Assembly: GCA_964464825.1 (NCBI GenBank)
Contig: CAYXKL010000013.1
Span: 1-39,951, forward strand
DNA: 39,951 bases
DNA from: DYJK01 sp964464825
GTDB taxonomy: Bacteria; Bacteroidota; Ignavibacteria; Ignavibacteriales; Melioribacteraceae
Direction: 5' to 3'
Part shown: piece by piece, positions 8,087 through 18,305 of the stretch
Layout of the letters: every line of letters starts with the position of its first letter
How positions within the stretch are numbered: position 1 is the first letter of the stretch
The notes under the pieces: generated by a model
What the model was told of the DNA's origin: nothing
Seen by the model: the letters and a program-made list of their open reading frames with translations, nothing else
Databases searched by the model: none
Program-made: the position numbers and the translations under genes

Positions 8087-11000
8087 TGGAAGAAGAACAA
8101 GTACAACCAACTATAATTAAACCGAAACGATCTTTATTCAGAAAGATTATCAATGTCTTTATAGGCATAGTTTTAGGTATTATTATTTTATTTGTTGTAT
8201 TACTTGGATTCACACAAACAAAAACATTCAGAGATTATCTTAGAGATAAAATAGTAGCTGAGGTTAATTCTTCTATAAATGGGAAATTGTCTATTGAAAA
8301 AATTGATGGCACAATTCTGACTTCAGTGTTTCTTCGAAACACAATTTTAACTACTCAAGGAGATACAATCCTTAATGTAAAAAATGCTGTGGTTAAAATT
8401 AATATTCTACAATTGATGCTAAAGAAAATCTATATCAGAAATATCCTATTAGAAGATGCAAAAATAAAATTACTTCAAGATTCTAAGGGTACATGGAATT
8501 ATGCTAATCTAATTAAACCTACAGAAGAAGATACCTTAAAATCTAGTTTCCCGTTCTTTATTCAGGCAAACGATATACAAATAAGAAATCTAAATTTTAC
8601 CAAACAATCACACCAATTTTCAGGATCAACTAATTCATATCAAACTGCAAATTTCGATGATCTAAGAATCAATAACCTCTATTTAACAGCTCAAGCATTT
8701 ATTGATATAGATAATTCAAATTATCTGCTAATGTTAAATGAGCTATCATTCAAACCAAATCTTAAGAGATTCACTTTAAGAAATATATCCGGTGAATTTG
8801 CTGTGACTAAGGATTTTGCAAGTGTTAAAAAATTTATATTTATAACTGATAGTAGTGATATAAGATTAGATGCACGTTTAGATAGTGTAAATCTGTTCGG
8901 CGATGTTGAACTTAAAGATTTTAAAAATTATCCGGTATCAATCGATCTGGATGCATCGTCATTAAATTTTGATGACTTATCATCATTTATTGGAAGTACA
9001 GAAATATTAAAGGGCAACCCGGCAGTTGAACTTAAAGCAAGTGGAAAATTCGGCGGCTTTAATATTCAAAAATTAGCTGTTGATTACAGAACAACGCATT
9101 TTGAGATTAGCGGTGAAGTTTTAAAACTCAATACCCCGGAAGATTTATTTATTAAAGCAAATATTTCTGATACTGATATTAATTATAAAGATGTTAATGC
9201 CCTACTGCCAACATTAAAACTACCTGAATTTGCAATGCTTTCCGTTTCCTCAGTAAATATTGATTACGAAGGTGAACCGACAAATTTTAAGACAAAATTT
9301 TCCGGTAATATTGAAAATGGTTACTTGGCATTCGAGTGCAGTTTAAATGTTGATTCGGATCCTATGCAGTATGATATAAAATTCGAGACCGGTGATCTTG
9401 ATTTAAATCCAATAATTGGAATATCAACTCTTTTAAATTCTGAAGGAACATTAATTGGTAATGGAAGTTCTCCGGCGGAACTTGATGCTGTTTTTAATTT
9501 CTCTGCAAAGAACTCAACTTTTGATAATCTTCCGATAGAATATTTTACAATTTTTTCTAATGCTAAAAACAGATTGATTGAACTGGAAATTGAAGGTAAA
9601 AGTAACAATACTGATGCATTAATAATAGGCAGCATGGAATTCGATAACGATACAATACCCAATTACAGTTTAGTAGGCAGTATAAAGCATCTAGATATTT
9701 CAACATTTTCAAAAGTTGATGAGAATAAAAGTGATTTGAATTTTTATTTTAGTGCAGAAGGCAGACATATTGACCTTGATAATATTATAGGAACATATTC
9801 TTTCGGTATAGATTCTTCATCTTACAATGAAACTATAATCGATTATTCAAATATTGATTTAGTATTTAGAAAAGATTCTACTTATAGAGAAATAAATCTT
9901 AAATCAGATTTTATAGATTTCAATATTAAGGGTAATTTCAATTTAGATGATGCTGTAAAGCTGACTCTATATGAAGGTAAAACTATTGCAGATGCAATTT
10001 CTGCCAAGTTAAATGAACTCAATCCTCTTGCTGTGGTAGATCAATCCACAGATAATAGAATTTTAGATCAGGAAATCCCGGATATAGTTAACAATAAGAT
10101 TGAATTTGAATATGATTTCAATTTTAAAGATTTTTCATTAATTGCTGCTGTTACCGGACTTGAAAGATTAGATGTTATCGGCACCGGTCATGGGAAAATC
10201 ACTAATTCTGTACCTAATTTTAACATCAATTCTATAATTGATTTGAAATATTTCATACTTATAGATAATGGTTCTACAATTTATATTTCAGATGCAATGA
10301 GTGATATAAAGTTTAATAGAGATAACCGCTTAGTATCTTTTGATAATCTATTTGGTTTTGCATCTTTATCAGCAAAAAGATTTTATTCAACCGGTAATAT
10401 TAAAAACATAAATGCAGATTTAGTTTTTAGTCAGAGCAAACTATCATTCAATATTTCTGCAGATTATGAAGAAATGTTAAATGCGCATGTTAGAGGTGCA
10501 TTAACAATAGCTCCAATTGAACAACAGATAAATATTGACAGTTTAAATGTAAATTACAATGAATTGGATTGGATTAACAAAACTCCAATAACAATTTATT
10601 TTAATCCATACAGATTCAATATTGCTGATTGTTTGCTGTATCACGACACATCTTATGTAAGTTTAACTGGTACTATAGAAAGCTCCGGTGAACAACAGCT
10701 TAATTTTGTGATTGGAAAATTATCAGGTGAAATTATAAGTAAATATTTTTTCGGAAATAGTGACCCGAATCTAATTGCAAATGGAAATATTATAACAAAA
10801 GTTTTTGGTGATTTTGAAGACCCAATTATTAATACAAATTTGAATATCAATAATCTTTCGTACGATAATTTTAACCTTGGCAAATTAACAGGAAGAATTT
10901 CATACTCAGATAAAAAAATAACAAGCGATATTAAATTTTTAGATTCAACTTACAACATTGATAAACCTTTACTCACATTTACCGGTACTATACCAGCTGA

Positions 11001-12570
11001 TCTCAGTTTTACTACAGTTCAAAATAGATTTATTGAAAGTGAAGAGATTAATATCAGATTATATTCCGATAATTTTAATATCCGTTCATTAGGTCATCTT
11101 ATTCCTGGTATAAAAAATCAAAAAGGAAATCTGCTTGCCGATCTTGTTATCAATGGGAATATTTCTTCGCCCGAATATTCGGGTTTTCTTAAACTTACCG
11201 ATGGTTACTTTATTGCAGACAATAATAATATGCCATATGATTTTGGTATTGATATTAAATTTCAATCAAGTGGTTTATTAATTGAAAAATTTAGCATTTC
11301 AAATGCCGGAGGGACCAAATTTCCCGGGAAAATTGATGGCATAGGTTCAGTAATTTTTGACGGATTCAAAATTGATGATTTAAGTATTCGATTTTCTGGT
11401 GATATTGCACTCTTAAATGAACAATCAAAAATTGTAAGTCCATTATTTTACGGCGATCTTCAAATAGGAACTCAATCTGATTGGGTACTAACAATGAGAA
11501 ACGATCGGTTATTTTTTAAAGGTGATGTTTTATTAAAAGAAACAAATCTAACTATAAAAACCACTGACCAAGCAACACAAACAAATAGTAATTTCAATTT
11601 TATTTATTTGGTTGATTCAACCAAGATTGATAAAGAGCTGATAAAATTTCAAGAGATTGTTTCTTCTGAAAATAATAGAGTTCAAGAATCTGAAGAATCA
11701 AGTTTAAATATAGATTATGATGTACGTGTTAAAGTAGAAAATTCAGCAAGAATAATTTTTATACTTTCACAAGCTGTGAATCAACGCTTGTTAGTTGAGA
11801 TGACCGGGGATCTAGAATATGTGAGTACCGGAGGTTTTACACGAGCTCAAGGTGCTTTTAATTTAATGCCCGGTTCTAAATTGGAGTTTTTTAAAACTTT
11901 TGATGCCGAAGGATTTTTACGATTTGAAAGTGATGTTACAAATCCTTATCTCGATATTATAGCAACATATAGAAGTGATTATATCAATCCGCGTGATGTA
12001 AATGCTTTACCTCAAGATGTTGCTGTAAAGATTAAAATAAAAGGTCCTCTTAATGAACTTGGCAAAAACTTAGCCGGAAATACAGAAAGTATTGGTGTAT
12101 ATGTTGGGACAAGAAACATACAAAACAATATTCGTGATACCTCATATGATTATGCTGATGCTTTTTCGTTTATATTAATTGGAAAATTCAAAGATGATTT
12201 GACAGCACAAGACCGTGCTCAGGTAGCCGGACAAACAAACGCGATCGGCAATACAGCGACTTCATTTCTGGGTTCTGTACTTACAAGCTTTGTTAATTCT
12301 GCAGTTGGTGATTTAATTAATAATATTCAAATCAGTCAAACCGGTGATTATACAAAATTCAGTTTGTCAGGAAGAATCCAAAACCTAAGGTACAGTTTTG
12401 GAGGCACAACCGAATTGTTTCAGAATTTTAATAAAGCAAATATAAAGGTAGAATATTTATTCGGTCCGCGATTTTTAATCCGTTTAGAAAGGAAAGATCC
12501 AATTGTTCAAACATTTGGACTTGATGAAAAGATAAACGAAATTGCATTAAAGTATAGGTTCGAGTTCTAA
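8086..12570 (+). CDS. tamB: TamB-like translocation and assembly module protein (AsmA/DUF490 superfamily)
   Basis: This very long protein (1494 residues) has a short basic cytoplasmic tail, one N-terminal membrane helix (about residues 21-43), and then an almost unbroken run of beta-rich, Asn/Asp/Ile-rich repeats. It ends in a C-terminal DUF490/TamB domain (about 1150-1494), recognisable by TGDLEYVSTGGFTRAQGAFN and a late segment close to outer-membrane strands. TamB proteins span the periplasm from the inner membrane; they have been tied to outer-membrane protein assembly and to phospholipid transport. TamA is not in the window; the bamA upstream or the Omp85-like barrel at 14697 could be the partner, which is inference. 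One-base overlaps on both sides. Confidence 0.85.
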   Translation: MEEEQVQPTIIKPKRSLFRKIINVFIGIVLGIIILFVVLLGFTQTKTFRDYLRDKIVAEVNSSINGKLSIEKIDGTILTSVFLRNTILTTQGDTILNVKNAVVKINILQLMLKKIYIRNILLEDAKIKLLQDSKGTWNYANLIKPTEEDTLKSSFPFFIQANDIQIRNLNFTKQSHQFSGSTNSYQTANFDDLRINNLYLTAQAFIDIDNSNYLLMLNELSFKPNLKRFTLRNISGEFAVTKDFASVKKFIFITDSSDIRLDARLDSVNLFGDVELKDFKNYPVSIDLDASSLNFDDLSSFIGSTEILKGNPAVELKASGKFGGFNIQKLAVDYRTTHFEISGEVLKLNTPEDLFIKANISDTDINYKDVNALLPTLKLPEFAMLSVSSVNIDYEGEPTNFKTKFSGNIENGYLAFECSLNVDSDPMQYDIKFETGDLDLNPIIGISTLLNSEGTLIGNGSSPAELDAVFNFSAKNSTFDNLPIEYFTIFSNAKNRLIELEIEGKSNNTDALIIGSMEFDNDTIPNYSLVGSIKHLDISTFSKVDENKSDLNFYFSAEGRHIDLDNIIGTYSFGIDSSSYNETIIDYSNIDLVFRKDSTYREINLKSDFIDFNIKGNFNLDDAVKLTLYEGKTIADAISAKLNELNPLAVVDQSTDNRILDQEIPDIVNNKIEFEYDFNFKDFSLIAAVTGLERLDVIGTGHGKITNSVPNFNINSIIDLKYFILIDNGSTIYISDAMSDIKFNRDNRLVSFDNLFGFASLSAKRFYSTGNIKNINADLVFSQSKLSFNISADYEEMLNAHVRGALTIAPIEQQINIDSLNVNYNELDWINKTPITIYFNPYRFNIADCLLYHDTSYVSLTGTIESSGEQQLNFVIGKLSGEIISKYFFGNSDPNLIANGNIITKVFGDFEDPIINTNLNINNLSYDNFNLGKLTGRISYSDKKITSDIKFLDSTYNIDKPLLTFTGTIPADLSFTTVQNRFIESEEINIRLYSDNFNIRSLGHLIPGIKNQKGNLLADLVINGNISSPEYSGFLKLTDGYFIADNNNMPYDFGIDIKFQSSGLLIEKFSISNAGGTKFPGKIDGIGSVIFDGFKIDDLSIRFSGDIALLNEQSKIVSPLFYGDLQIGTQSDWVLTMRNDRLFFKGDVLLKETNLTIKTTDQATQTNSNFNFIYLVDSTKIDKELIKFQEIVSSENNRVQESEESSLNIDYDVRVKVENSARIIFILSQAVNQRLLVEMTGDLEYVSTGGFTRAQGAFNLMPGSKLEFFKTFDAEGFLRFESDVTNPYLDIIATYRSDYINPRDVNALPQDVAVKIKIKGPLNELGKNLAGNTESIGVYVGTRNIQNNIRDTSYDYADAFSFILIGKFKDDLTAQDRAQVAGQTNAIGNTATSFLGSVLTSFVNSAVGDLINNIQISQTGDYTKFSLSGRIQNLRYSFGGTTELFQNFNKANIKVEYLFGPRFLIRLERKDPIVQTFGLDEKINEIALKYRFEF

Positions 12571-14666
12571 TGAAAAAAGAAATTAAAGCATATTTTAAAA
12601 ATCATCCTTCTGTTAAAATTAAATCAAGAGAGTTGGCAAAACATTTTGGTATTCAAGAAGAATATGCATATGCTGAACTTAAACATACCTTACACAAATT
12701 AACAGAAGAAGGTTACCTTGAAAAAATAGGTAAACGATTCTCATTAATTAATCTTGCATCAAATAAATTGATAGGAACTGTACAAATTGTTAATGATGGC
12801 GATTATGGATTTATATTATTGAAAAATGGCGATTTCAAATCTGATGTTTTTGTAGCCGGTAAAAATCTATCTACCGCATTTGATGGTGACACCGTTGAAA
12901 TTAAATTACTTTCTAAAAAGAGTGGAAAAAGTATTGAAGGACAAGTTGTAAATATTATCGAACGTGCACATCAAGAAATAGTTGGAATTCTCAAAAAAAG
13001 TAATTCTTTCTTTATTGTCTTCCCCGATAATAAAAAAATACACCGAGATATTTATGTAGCAAAAGAAAATCTGAATAATGCAAATATCGGTGATAAAGTA
13101 GTTGTCAGTGATATCAAATGGATTTCTCAAGATCTGAATCCTGAAGGAAAAGTTATAGAGATACTAGGTAAATCCGGAATGTATGATACCGAGATTGCCT
13201 CCATAGCACGTGAATTAAAATTACCTTATAAATTTCCTGAAGAGGTTATAAAACAAGCAGAAAATATATCTGAAACTATACCCGAAAAGGAAATTTTAAA
13301 CCGTCTCGATTTACGAGATAAAATTGTTTTTACAATTGATCCAGATGATGCAAAAGATTTTGATGATTCTGTTTCTATCGAAGAATTAGAAAATGGCAAC
13401 TATTTATTGGGCGTACATATAGCAGATGTTGGGCATTATGTCCACAGTAATAACCATATTTATAAAGAAGCATACAAAAGAGGTACTAGTGTTTATTTGG
13501 TTGGTAAAGTAATTCCAATGTTGCCGGAACATTTATCAAATGTTATCTGTTCCCTTGTTCCCAACAAAGATAGATTAACATTTTCAGTAATAGTAGAAAT
13601 TACTCCAACCGGTAAAATTCTTTCACGGGAAATCAAAAAAACAATTATTAACAGTAAAAGAAGATTTACATATGATGAAGTACAAAAAATAATAGATAAC
13701 GGTGAGGGTGAATTTTACGATAAAATTTCAATTTTAAACCAGATTGCAAAAAAATTAAGAGCTAAAAGAATTAAAAAAGGAAGTATAAACTTTTACACAC
13801 CTGAAGTTGTCTTTAAATTAGATAATTTAGGGAAACCGGTTGATATCAAAATTAAAGAGGTGAGGGAAAGTCATAATTTAATTGAAGAAATGATGTTAAT
13901 GGCTAATCAAATTGTTGCAGAAGAATTTAATCCGGTAAAGAACAAAGAAGTAATCCCTTTTGTTTATAGAATACATGATGTGCCTGATAAAGATAAACTA
14001 TTTGAATTTGCACGATTCGTTAAATCATTAGGTTATTCATTTGATCCTAATTCTTCTAATAAATCTAAACAGTTTCAGCAGATTTTAAATAGTGTTGAAG
14101 GGACCGAAGAAGAAGCCGTTGTAAATGAAATTGCAATAAGATCTATGGCAAAAGCTATTTATTCAACTAATAATATTGGTCACTATGGATTAGGTTTTAA
14201 AGATTATACACATTTTACATCACCAATAAGAAGATTCCCGGATTTGATAGTTCATAATTTATTATTTAGTAAAATACAAAAGAAAGTAGAGAAAAATTTA
14301 TCCATAGAAGAATTGGAAGAAATTTGCAATCATTCGTCTGCCCAAGAAAGGAATGCTGTAAATGCTGAGAGACTTTCGGTAAAATTGAAACAAATTGAAT
14401 ATTTGCAAGGTAAAGTAGGTCAGGAATTTCATGGTGTTGTATCCGGACTAACAAATTTTGGAATTTTTATCGAGCTCAGTCATACACTGGCAGAAGGAAT
14501 GATTAGACTACGCGATCTTGAAGATGATTACTACATTTATGATGAAAAAAATTACACTATTACCGGAAAGAGAACCGGTAGAAAGATAAGATTGGGTGAT
14601 AAAGTTAATGTTAAGCTTGCAAGAGTGAATGTAGAAAAAAGAGAAATTGATTTTGTGCTACTCTGA
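12570..14666 (+). CDS. rnr: Ribonuclease R (RNB-family 3'-5' exoribonuclease)
   Basis: This 698-residue protein has the RNase R order. An N-terminal winged helix (about 1-60) precedes cold-shock-type RNA-binding domains (about 65-200). The RNB catalytic domain runs from about 245 to 575, with the magnesium-binding cluster TIDPDDAKDFDD (D257, D259, D260, D263, D265 and D266 region). A C-terminal S1 domain (about 612-698) contains GVVSGLTNFGIFIEL. It degrades structured RNA in the 3'-5' direction and takes part in RNA quality control. It lacks the Lys-rich tail of the E. coli enzyme. The start overlaps the tamB stop by one base. Confidence 0.94.
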   Translation: MKKEIKAYFKNHPSVKIKSRELAKHFGIQEEYAYAELKHTLHKLTEEGYLEKIGKRFSLINLASNKLIGTVQIVNDGDYGFILLKNGDFKSDVFVAGKNLSTAFDGDTVEIKLLSKKSGKSIEGQVVNIIERAHQEIVGILKKSNSFFIVFPDNKKIHRDIYVAKENLNNANIGDKVVVSDIKWISQDLNPEGKVIEILGKSGMYDTEIASIARELKLPYKFPEEVIKQAENISETIPEKEILNRLDLRDKIVFTIDPDDAKDFDDSVSIEELENGNYLLGVHIADVGHYVHSNNHIYKEAYKRGTSVYLVGKVIPMLPEHLSNVICSLVPNKDRLTFSVIVEITPTGKILSREIKKTIINSKRRFTYDEVQKIIDNGEGEFYDKISILNQIAKKLRAKRIKKGSINFYTPEVVFKLDNLGKPVDIKIKEVRESHNLIEEMMLMANQIVAEEFNPVKNKEVIPFVYRIHDVPDKDKLFEFARFVKSLGYSFDPNSSNKSKQFQQILNSVEGTEEEAVVNEIAIRSMAKAIYSTNNIGHYGLGFKDYTHFTSPIRRFPDLIVHNLLFSKIQKKVEKNLSIEELEEICNHSSAQERNAVNAERLSVKLKQIEYLQGKVGQEFHGVVSGLTNFGIFIELSHTLAEGMIRLRDLEDDYYIYDEKNYTITGKRTGRKIRLGDKVNVKLARVNVEKREIDFVLL

Positions 14667-14696
14667 AATTATTAGTTTTAAAAATGAAGGTGGATT

Positions 14697-17600
14697 ATGA
14701 AAAAGATTTTATTATTTGTTCTGCTACTAACTTCTGCAGTTAATATTTCTGCACAATTTGGTCAGAATAAAGTTCAATATAAAGATCTTGATTGGTTTTA
14801 TATACAAACAAAACATTTTGATATTTTCTTTGCAGACGGTGGTGAAAAGATAGCAGAATTTACTGCTGCTGTAGTTGAAGATGCTTTATCAAATCTTCAA
14901 AAAGATATGAACTATCAAATTAATAACCGTATATCTTTAATTGTATATAATTCCCATAATGATTTTCAAGAAACAAATGTTACTGATGAATACACTGGTC
15001 AAGGTGTGGGAGGATTCACAGAGCCATTTAAAAACAGAGTTGTGTTCCCTTTCGAAGGATCATATCAAAAATTTCAACATGTAATTTATCATGAATTAGT
15101 GCATGCTGTTATGCAAGACATGTATTATGGCGGTTCAATACAAAATGTAATTTCTAGAGGTATAACTCTGCAGCTGCCTCACTGGTTTATGGAAGGATCT
15201 GCAGAATATCTTTCACAAGGTTGGGAAACTAACACAGATATGTTTATACGCAACGCAATTATCAGTGAATCTTTGCCTGATATTAATCAACTTTCAGGTT
15301 ATCTTGGTTATAGAGGAGGTCAATCTGTATTCAAATATATCTCCGATACATATGGGAGGCAAAAGATTGGAGAGCTGATTAATAAAATTCAAGCACATGG
15401 ATCGTTTGAAACTGCATTAAAATCAAGTATTGGAATTGATCTTGAACAGTTAAGTGAGAGATGGAAAAAAAGTTTGAAGAAACAATATTGGCCTGAGATT
15501 GCAACACGAGAAGATCCCGATGTATTTGCAAAACGATTAACAAATAATAAAAAATCAATCGGATTTTATAATACTAGCCCAGCTATTTCTCCTCAAGGGG
15601 ATAAAATTGCATTTATCTCTGATAGAGATATTTATTTAGATGTGTATATAATGGATGCAAATGATGGCAAAGTATTAAAAAAAATTGTTGAGAGTGGTAA
15701 AACATTCGATTTTGAAGAATTGAATTTACTCCATCCTTCACTATCGTGGTCTCCTGATAATAAAAAAATAGCGTTATCATCAAAAAGCGGTGGTTACGAT
15801 GTTATTACAATTATTGATACAGAAACAGAGGAAAGCTACAATCTCCCCTTTCAATTTTTAGGAATTGAATCAGTTAATTGGTCCCGTGATGGTGAAAAGA
15901 TTGCTTTCAATGGTCATAATTCAAATCAATCGGATATTTATATTTATAATCTAACAACAGAAACACTAGATAATTTAACCAACGATATTTTTAGTGATTT
16001 TGATCCAGTATGGTCTTCCGATGGAAGTAAGATAATTTTTTCATCAGACCGTGGAGAATATTTAAATGAAAAAATGTTAGATATAGACTTTATGATGAAT
16101 AACCATAACTACACACAACTTGATCTTTATCTAATAGAAACAGAATCCAGAAATATAAAACGAGTAACAAACTGGAAGCTGAGTAATGAAAGAGCCTCGG
16201 CATTTTCACCTGATGGTAATAATATTATTTTTATTTCTGATAGGAACGGTATAAATAATATTTATAGAAAATCAGTAACAATAAAAGAAGGTGAGTCACT
16301 AGAAGAAATCAAAGCGGTTCCACTCACAAATTCGATTAGTGAACTATCCCATTTATCAGTTTCCTACGATGGTAAGAAAGTTGTTTTTTCTGCATTGTAT
16401 GATATGGGTTATAATATTTTTATGATTAATAATCCCTTTGAAGCTACAGTAAAATCAGATTCTTTAGAGCCTACAAATTATATGGCAAACTTGATAAAGA
16501 ATTCACGTGAAGAACCAAAATTATTTTTTGACGATACTCCAAAACAATTAGTTGATACAATAACAATAGCTAAGATAGAAGAACCAGTTGCAGATTCCAC
16601 CAATCAAAACAGAACAATTTTTACCGGGCAGTATGAATCCGACGAAGAAGCTAAATATGATTCCACACAAGCCGATTACAGCAGATATGTTTTTGGTGCA
16701 ACAGATGCTGATAACGACAGTGTTCGGATTGAAAGAAGAAACCAGTTATTTAGTGAAAAATTAGACAAGAACGGAAATTTTTTAGTTAATAGATATAAGA
16801 CAAATTTTTCACCTGATCTCATTTATGCCAATGCCGGCTATAGTACTCTTTATGGATTGTTAGGAACAACAGTACTTTCATTTAGTGATGTACTTGGTAA
16901 TCATCGTTTGATTGGTATAACAAGCTTACAAGTCGATATTAAAAATAGTGATTATGGATTGGCTTATTATTATTTAAAAAATAGAATGGATTTTGGTTTT
17001 GAAGCTTTTCACATGGCAAGATTTTTATACAAAACTGGCTATTATGGTTCAGAACTTTATAGATTCAGAAATTTAGGAATAGTTGCTTTCACCAGTTATC
17101 CATTAAATCGTTTTTATAGAATTGATGGATCCTTAAGCTATATGAGTGTTACATCAGAAAACTTAGATAATATTTCAGTTCCATCAGATAAAGCAACTTA
17201 CATAGTTCCGTCACTTAGTTTTGTTCATGATAATGTAATGTGGGGCTATACATCCCCAATAGAAGGGACACGATATAAGTTATCCGCATTTGGAAATCCA
17301 GGTATTAGTAACTCTAATCAGAGTTTTTATTCATTGGTTTGGGATTACAGAACTTACATGCGCTTCTGGTTTGACAATGCTTTTGTGATGAGATTATCAG
17401 GGGGTTATTCCGGTGGTGCTAATCCCCAAAGATTTTTCCTTGGAGGTACAGATAATTGGATAAATAGAAATTTTGCGACAAATGATATTCCGGTAGAAAA
17501 TGCATCAGATTTTGCTTTCTTAACACCGGCAATGCCTTTAAGAGGATATGATTACGCAGAACAAATTGGTTCAAAGTATTCCTTACTTAATTTGGAATTA

Positions 17601-17891
17601 AGAATGCCTTTAATAAGATATCTGCTTACTGGTCCCCTTCCGTTATTCTTCCAAAATATATTAGGAACTGTTTTCATTGATGCCGGTTCGGCTTGGGATG
17701 ACACAAAGAAATTACAATTCTTTACTAAAGATGAATTTGATAATGTTGTTACAAAAGATTTATTAATTGGTACTGGTATAGGTTTAAGAGTTTATATGCT
17801 ATTCTTATGGCGATTGGATGTTGCATGGAAATACAACATTGATAAATTCTCTCAACCGAGATATTATCTTTCAATTGGTTTAGATTTCTAA
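14697..17891 (+). CDS. Exported peptidase-MA-like / TolB-like propeller / Omp85-barrel protein
   Basis: This 1064-residue protein has a signal peptide (1-19) and three recognisable parts. Residues about 30-270 resemble a zinc metallopeptidase of the MA clan, with HELVH at 132-136 and a downstream WFMEGSAEY (E166 a possible third ligand). Residues about 290-590 hold PD40/TolB-like blades such as SPQGDKIAFISDRD and SSDGSKIIFSSDRG. The remainder (about 700-1064) is a beta-barrel with PLRGYDYAEQIGSKY near residue 949 and a terminal Phe, matching the loop-6 RGY element of BamA-type barrels. Proteins of this make-up are usually labelled TolB or biopolymer transport proteins in Bacteroidota; the true role is not known. 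It has an AAGGTGG ribosome site and is followed by a terminator. Confidence 0.7.
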   Translation: MKKILLFVLLLTSAVNISAQFGQNKVQYKDLDWFYIQTKHFDIFFADGGEKIAEFTAAVVEDALSNLQKDMNYQINNRISLIVYNSHNDFQETNVTDEYTGQGVGGFTEPFKNRVVFPFEGSYQKFQHVIYHELVHAVMQDMYYGGSIQNVISRGITLQLPHWFMEGSAEYLSQGWETNTDMFIRNAIISESLPDINQLSGYLGYRGGQSVFKYISDTYGRQKIGELINKIQAHGSFETALKSSIGIDLEQLSERWKKSLKKQYWPEIATREDPDVFAKRLTNNKKSIGFYNTSPAISPQGDKIAFISDRDIYLDVYIMDANDGKVLKKIVESGKTFDFEELNLLHPSLSWSPDNKKIALSSKSGGYDVITIIDTETEESYNLPFQFLGIESVNWSRDGEKIAFNGHNSNQSDIYIYNLTTETLDNLTNDIFSDFDPVWSSDGSKIIFSSDRGEYLNEKMLDIDFMMNNHNYTQLDLYLIETESRNIKRVTNWKLSNERASAFSPDGNNIIFISDRNGINNIYRKSVTIKEGESLEEIKAVPLTNSISELSHLSVSYDGKKVVFSALYDMGYNIFMINNPFEATVKSDSLEPTNYMANLIKNSREEPKLFFDDTPKQLVDTITIAKIEEPVADSTNQNRTIFTGQYESDEEAKYDSTQADYSRYVFGATDADNDSVRIERRNQLFSEKLDKNGNFLVNRYKTNFSPDLIYANAGYSTLYGLLGTTVLSFSDVLGNHRLIGITSLQVDIKNSDYGLAYYYLKNRMDFGFEAFHMARFLYKTGYYGSELYRFRNLGIVAFTSYPLNRFYRIDGSLSYMSVTSENLDNISVPSDKATYIVPSLSFVHDNVMWGYTSPIEGTRYKLSAFGNPGISNSNQSFYSLVWDYRTYMRFWFDNAFVMRLSGGYSGGANPQRFFLGGTDNWINRNFATNDIPVENASDFAFLTPAMPLRGYDYAEQIGSKYSLLNLELRMPLIRYLLTGPLPLFFQNILGTVFIDAGSAWDDTKKLQFFTKDEFDNVVTKDLLIGTGIGLRVYMLFLWRLDVAWKYNIDKFSQPRYYLSIGLDF

Positions 17892-17897
17892 TTTGTA

Positions 17898-17926
17898 CCC
17901 CGATTTTCAATCGGGGTTTATTTTTT
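17898..17926. terminator. Bidirectional rho-independent terminator
   Basis: A perfect 8-base-pair stem (CCCCGATT, loop TTC, AATCGGGG at 17898-17916) is followed by TTTATTTTTT on the + strand. It lies between the convergent Omp85-like gene (+) and fmdB-like gene (-), whose stop codon falls in the T tract. It ends the + operon and probably serves the minus gene too, although the A-rich partner on the other side is weak. Confidence 0.85.
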
Positions 17927-18205
17927 ATCAGATTTGTCTGAGTTCGATTTTACTTCCTTTATAGATGATTCAGTTTTACTATCACTTTTTTTAACCGAAT
18001 CTTTTTTTTCATGTTTAGTAGAATTTAATTTATAATCTGTATGATAGAATCCGCTCCCTTTGAAAATTGGTCCTGAACCAGCACCAATTAGTCTTTTCAG
18101 ATTTCCTTTACATTTAGGACAAGTTTTTAGTGGTGCTTCAGTAATACTTTGAAACACTTCAAAAAAGTAACCACAATCCATACATTTATATTCATATGTA
18201 GGCAT
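17918..18205 (-). CDS. FmdB-family zinc-ribbon regulatory protein
   Basis: This 95-residue protein starts with the FmdB/CxxC-CxxC zinc ribbon: MPTYEYKCMDCG, then TCPKCKG (C8, C11, C29, C32), followed by GSGFYHTDY. The last ~35 residues are a low-complexity Lys/Ser/Asp tail. FmdB was named from a regulator of formamidase in Methylophilus, but most members have no proven function; nucleic acid or metal binding is a guess. An AAGGG ribosome site precedes the ATG. It stands alone, convergent with the operon to its left and divergent from the lipoprotein gene to its right. Confidence 0.85.
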   Translation of the reverse strand: MPTYEYKCMDCGYFFEVFQSITEAPLKTCPKCKGNLKRLIGAGSGPIFKGSGFYHTDYKLNSTKHEKKDSVKKSDSKTESSIKEVKSNSDKSDKK

Positions 18206-18305
18206 ACAATATCCCTTGAATAATTTTAAACAATAATAGAATTAATTAAGAATCTATTTTAATAAACTATTTTTTTGCATATTGATAGTATAAAAATAAA
18301 AAAAT

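Noticed and set aside
9321..9662. A 113-codon open frame on the - strand
   Set aside because: It lies wholly inside tamB and shows no family signature or ribosome site; shadow frame in AT-rich coding DNA.
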